Part shown: in pieces, positions 61,129 through 64,000 of the stretch
Layout of the letters: every line of letters begins with the position of its first letter
How positions within the stretch are numbered: position 1 is the first letter of the stretch
DNA from: Pantoea alfalfae
Lineage (GTDB): Bacteria > Pseudomonadota > Gammaproteobacteria > Enterobacterales > Enterobacteriaceae
Assembly (NCBI RefSeq): GCF_019880205.1
Contig: NZ_CP082292.1
Coordinates: forward strand, 3,782,001 to 3,846,000
DNA length: 64,000 nucleotides
Direction of reading: 5' to 3'
Notes under the pieces: generated by a model
Database searches by the model: none
The model's input: the letters and a program-made list of their open reading frames with translations, nothing else
Told to the model about the DNA's origin: nothing
Position numbers and translations under genes: made by a program

Positions 61129-61445
61129 GACGTTTCGCCTGATTGTCCCAGTGTTTAAGCACCCTGTTTCCACGCTCTGCCGCTTATAAAAGTAAAAAAG
61201 TGGGCAGATAATTGCTGGAAACGTGATCAATCTATCACTCGGCAGATTGACCGTAAAGAAAGTTGCGCTACTTAACAGTTTAGCACGTTCTTACCAGCTT
61301 CCCGCCTTTTCGGCACTGGTTGCCACGCTATGGCTTGATAAACCGGGCCTGAAACCGCGCACAGGCCGTTTTCAATCCGTTGAAACTGACAGTATTCACC
61401 CAGAGATGATAGGATATTCAGTGAACGATAAAAATGGTTAACAGC
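61129..61445. other. Divergent cyaA-hemC control region
   Basis: 317 bp without a gene, holding promoters for cyaA (left) and hemCDX (right). A CRP-like site is at 61222-61237. The hemC promoter should lie near 61380-61430; candidates exist but I cannot choose one with confidence. Confidence 0.6.
61222..61237 (-). promoter_or_regulatory. Possible CRP site upstream of cyaA
   Basis: Minus strand TGATA-GATTGA-TCACG. The right half-site is good, the left one weak. The same TTGATCACGTT string occurs at the CRP site of E. coli cyaA P2, where CRP-cAMP represses. The binding is inferred from this similarity. Confidence 0.5.
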
Positions 61446-62387
61446 ATGTTAGACAAAATTTTCAGAATTGCTACAAGACAAAGCCCGCTCGCATTATGGC
61501 AGGCACATTATGTACAGCAACGACTCATGAGTGCCCATCCAGGACTGCGCGTTGAGCTGGTGCCTATGGTCACCAAAGGTGACATTATCCTTGATACGCC
61601 GCTGGCAAAAGTCGGTGGTAAAGGGCTGTTTGTCAAAGAGCTTGAGCTGGCAATGCAGGATGGCCGTGCCGACATGGCAGTGCACTCTATGAAGGATGTG
61701 CCGGTCAGTTTCCCTGAAGGTCTGGGCCTGGTAACCATCTGCGAGCGCGACGATCCGCGTGATGCGTTCGTTTCTCATCACTATGACTCCATTGATGCGC
61801 TGCCACAGGGTGCCGTTGTAGGTACCTCCAGCCTGCGTCGTCAGTGCCAGATTAGCGCGCGCCGTCCGGATCTGGTGATCCGCTCGCTGCGCGGCAATGT
61901 GGGTACCCGACTCGGCAAGCTCGATGCCGGCGAGTATGACGCGATTATTCTTGCCGTCGCCGGACTGAAGCGTCTGGGGCTGGAAGATCGCATTCGCCAG
62001 GCAATGCCTGCCGAAGTCTCCCTGCCCGCCGTGGGTCAGGGTGCAGTCGGCATTGAATGCCGTCTGGATGATAGCGTCCTGATTGACCTGTTACGGGCAC
62101 TGAACCACGCTGACACCGAAGTCTGTGTCAGAGCGGAACGCGCCATGAATACCCGCTTAGAGGGTGGCTGCCAGGTCCCCATTGGCAGTTTCGCGGTGCT
62201 GGAAGGCGATAAGCTCTGGCTGCGCGGCATGGTCGGTGCACCGGATGGCCGGGTGATGGTCAGCGGCGAACGCCGTGGTCCCCGCGCTCAGGCTGAAGAG
62301 ATGGGCATCTCACTTGCCGATGAACTGCTGAACGGCGGCGCGCGTGAAATCCTGAAAGAGGTCTATCAGGGGCAGCCGCCGGCATGA
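61446..62387 (+). CDS. hemC: Hydroxymethylbilane synthase
   Basis: Polymerises four porphobilinogens to hydroxymethylbilane. The 313-residue protein (E. coli 313) has [13 protein letters not shown] at the N-terminus, [21 protein letters not shown] and the dipyrromethane cofactor cysteine in [10 protein letters not shown] (about 242). The ATG at 61446 is preferred over one 12 bp upstream by the match at [12 protein letters not shown]. It overlaps hemD by four bases. Confidence 0.99.
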   Translation: MLDKIFRIATRQSPLALWQAHYVQQRLMSAHPGLRVELVPMVTKGDIILDTPLAKVGGKGLFVKELELAMQDGRADMAVHSMKDVPVSFPEGLGLVTICERDDPRDAFVSHHYDSIDALPQGAVVGTSSLRRQCQISARRPDLVIRSLRGNVGTRLGKLDAGEYDAIILAVAGLKRLGLEDRIRQAMPAEVSLPAVGQGAVGIECRLDDSVLIDLLRALNHADTEVCVRAERAMNTRLEGGCQVPIGSFAVLEGDKLWLRGMVGAPDGRVMVSGERRGPRAQAEEMGISLADELLNGGAREILKEVYQGQPPA

Positions 62388-63112
62388 CCATCCTGGTGAC
62401 GCGCCCGGAACCCGCAGCGGCAGAGCTGGTGTCACGCCTGCATGCCCTTGGCAAACAGGCGTGGAGCCTGCCGTTGATCGAGTTTGCGCCAGGCGCTGAT
62501 CTCGATTCCCTGCCTCACAGGCTCGCCGGACTTCGTGCCGGTGATCTCGTCTTTATTCTTTCTCAGCAGGTGATTCACTACGCACAGCACGCGATCAAAG
62601 CATGGCCCACGGAGCTGGACTATTATGCAATTGGTCGCAGCACCGCGCTGGCGTTTCACACCGTCAGCGGACAGCAGGTGACCTGGCCTCATGCGCATGA
62701 AACCAGTGAGGAATTGATCAAGATAAACACGCTTCAGCAGGTTGCCGGTAAACGTGCGCTGATCCTGCGTGGCGATCCCGGACGCGAATTGCTGGCAGAA
62801 ACATTAACCCGGCGAGGTGCTGAGGTAACGTTTGCTGCCTGCTACCAGCGCTGCCAGAAGCATTATGACGGACCGGTTGAAGGCCGCCGCTGGCGCGATC
62901 GCGGCGTCTCTGTGCTGGTGGTGACCAGTGGTGAAATGTTACAACAGCTTTTTTCGCTGTTCCCCGCGGTTGATCGCGAGGAATGGCTGCTCAACTGCCG
63001 ACTGATAGTCGTCAGTGAACGTTTGGCTACCCTGGCCGCAGGATTGGGTTGGCAGGATATTCAGGTAGCCGATGGTGCCGATAACGATGCGCTGCTGCGC
63101 GCGTTACGCTGA
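62384..63112 (+). CDS. hemD: Uroporphyrinogen-III synthase
   Basis: Closes hydroxymethylbilane with inversion of ring D. The 242-residue protein has the two-domain HemD layout: [15 protein letters not shown] near the start, GRSTALAF in the middle, [20 protein letters not shown] and [10 protein letters not shown] later. The family is divergent in sequence, so the operon place after hemC (ATGA overlap) supports the call. Confidence 0.97.
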   Translation: MTILVTRPEPAAAELVSRLHALGKQAWSLPLIEFAPGADLDSLPHRLAGLRAGDLVFILSQQVIHYAQHAIKAWPTELDYYAIGRSTALAFHTVSGQQVTWPHAHETSEELIKINTLQQVAGKRALILRGDPGRELLAETLTRRGAEVTFAACYQRCQKHYDGPVEGRRWRDRGVSVLVVTSGEMLQQLFSLFPAVDREEWLLNCRLIVVSERLATLAAGLGWQDIQVADGADNDALLRALR

Positions 63113-63137
63113 ACTTTAACAATGGGATGTGCCACAT

Positions 63138-64000
63138 ATGACGGAACAAAAAGACTCCTCCGCCATGGTTGAAGAAACCACCCCAGCGGTTGACCGCTCT
63201 CCTTCCAGCAACAGCACACCACCGCGTAATGCGAAAAAGGGTGGCATGGTGTTGGGTGCAGTTGCGATTGTCATCGCGCTGGCGATGGGTGCAGGTTTAT
63301 ACCTTAACGGGAAACATCAGGCTGATTTACAGGCACAAACCAATCAGAAGCTGAGCGACCAGTTAAGCGCATTGCAGCAGCAGGCCAGCAGCGATAAACA
63401 GCAGCTGACACAGCAACTGAGTGGCGCTGAAACTGCCCTGCAGAGGGCACAGCAACAGCAGGCTGCGTCAGCAAAAGCGCTGGAAACGCTGCGTGAAAAA
63501 GTGGCCGTGATTTCTGGCAACGACGTGCGTAGCTGGCTGCTGGCACAGGCGGACTATCTGGTGAAACTGGCTGGCCGCAAACTCTGGAGCGATCAGGATG
63601 TCACTACCGCGGCTGCATTGCTGAAAAGCGCCGATGCCAGTCTGGCTGACATGAACGATCCCAGCGTCATGAATGTGCGTCGCGCCCTGACTCAGGATAT
63701 CAGTAACCTCTCTTCTGTTACGCAGGTCGACTACGACGGCGTGATCCTCAAGCTGAATCAACTGTCGAATAACGTTGATAATCTGCGTCTGGCCGATAAT
63801 GACAGCGATGATACGCCGATGGACAGTGACGGCGGCGAACTCTCAGGTTCGGTACGTGAATGGCGTCAGAATCTGGTGAAAAGCTGGCATAACTTTATGG
63901 ATGACTTTATTACTATCCGCCGCCGCGATAATACCGCACAGCCGCTGCTGGCCCCGAATCAGGATGTTTACCTGCGTGAGAATATCCGCTCGCGTCTGCT
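63138..64000 (+). CDS. hemX: HemX-family protein, N-terminal part (window edge)
   Basis: 287 codons are present and the frame runs off the right edge. The product starts [13 protein letters not shown], has a single membrane helix (about 36-56) and then a Gln-rich coiled coil (about 65-125). The conserved domain with [18 protein letters not shown] and [16 protein letters not shown] follows. It is the third gene of hemCDX(Y). Despite old annotation as a uroporphyrinogen methyltransferase, the sequence shows no SAM-binding motif; the function is unclear. Confidence 0.96.
   Translation, partial: MTEQKDSSAMVEETTPAVDRSPSSNSTPPRNAKKGGMVLGAVAIVIALAMGAGLYLNGKHQADLQAQTNQKLSDQLSALQQQASSDKQQLTQQLSGAETALQRAQQQQAASAKALETLREKVAVISGNDVRSWLLAQADYLVKLAGRKLWSDQDVTTAAALLKSADASLADMNDPSVMNVRRALTQDISNLSSVTQVDYDGVILKLNQLSNNVDNLRLADNDSDDTPMDSDGGELSGSVREWRQNLVKSWHNFMDDFITIRRRDNTAQPLLAPNQDVYLRENIRSRL

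Overview
The window is chromosomal core DNA of a gamma-proteobacterium of the order Enterobacterales. Nearly every protein is recognisable as a close orthologue of an Escherichia coli K-12 protein, and the gene order follows K-12 over long runs. The departures from K-12 (a displaced glpT, a pepE beside rfaH, a DUF1460 lipoprotein between rhtB and rhtC, a TPR/glycosyltransferase-like gene beside udp, a hybrid rRNA operon) suggest an Erwiniaceae member such as Pantoea or Erwinia. The genus is an inference. No phage, insertion sequence, CRISPR array, toxin-antitoxin pair or defence island was seen.

Layout. 1-3.2 kb, minus strand: tRNA-Thr, tRNA-Tyr, tRNA-Gly, tRNA-Thr, tuf, secE, nusG and the start of rplK. 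3.2-7.0 kb: a gene-free stretch, coaA (+), then birA and murB (-). 7.1-12.7 kb: a complete rRNA operon (16S, tRNA-Glu, 23S, 5S) on the minus strand with P1/P2 promoters and boxA sites. 12.7-16.7 kb: hemG, trkH, yigZ, pepQ. 16.8-20.3 kb: fadBA under a FadR operator. 20.3-24.0 kb: fre, ubiD, pepE and rfaH. 24.0-29.7 kb: tatD, tatCBA and the ubiquinone genes ubiB, ubiJ, ubiE. 29.8-38.6 kb: rmuC, a TPR/GT-like gene, udp, dlhH, metE/metR and a yehS homologue. 38.6-46.0 kb: a repeat-bearing spacer, yigM, glpT, yigL, pldB, rhtB, a DUF1460 lipoprotein and rhtC. 46.0-55.8 kb: recQ, pldA, yigI, rarD, an abrB-like gene, corA with a leader, uvrD and yigB. 55.8-64 kb: xerC, a DUF484 gene, dapF, lptM, cyaA, then hemC, hemD and hemX in the opposite direction.

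How it fits together. Translation and transcription machinery (rRNA, tRNA, EF-Tu, SecE, NusG, L11) is at the left. The middle holds membrane physiology: Tat export, ubiquinone synthesis, beta-oxidation, phospholipases and transporters. The right end holds cAMP, lysine/peptidoglycan and tetrapyrrole synthesis. Regulatory sites that can be read directly include a 17-bp FadR palindrome, MetJ boxes, paired CRP sites at udp, a CRP site at glpT, a LexA box at uvrD and a stringent-type tRNA promoter.

The most interesting observations are the rRNA operon, which joins the K-12 rrnA upstream neighbourhood (hemG) to the K-12 rrnB downstream neighbourhood (gltT-type tRNA, murB); a candidate corA leader peptide whose frame runs through an 11-bp hairpin; the uncharacterised TPR/GT-like gene; and the absence of cyaY from its usual place beside cyaA.
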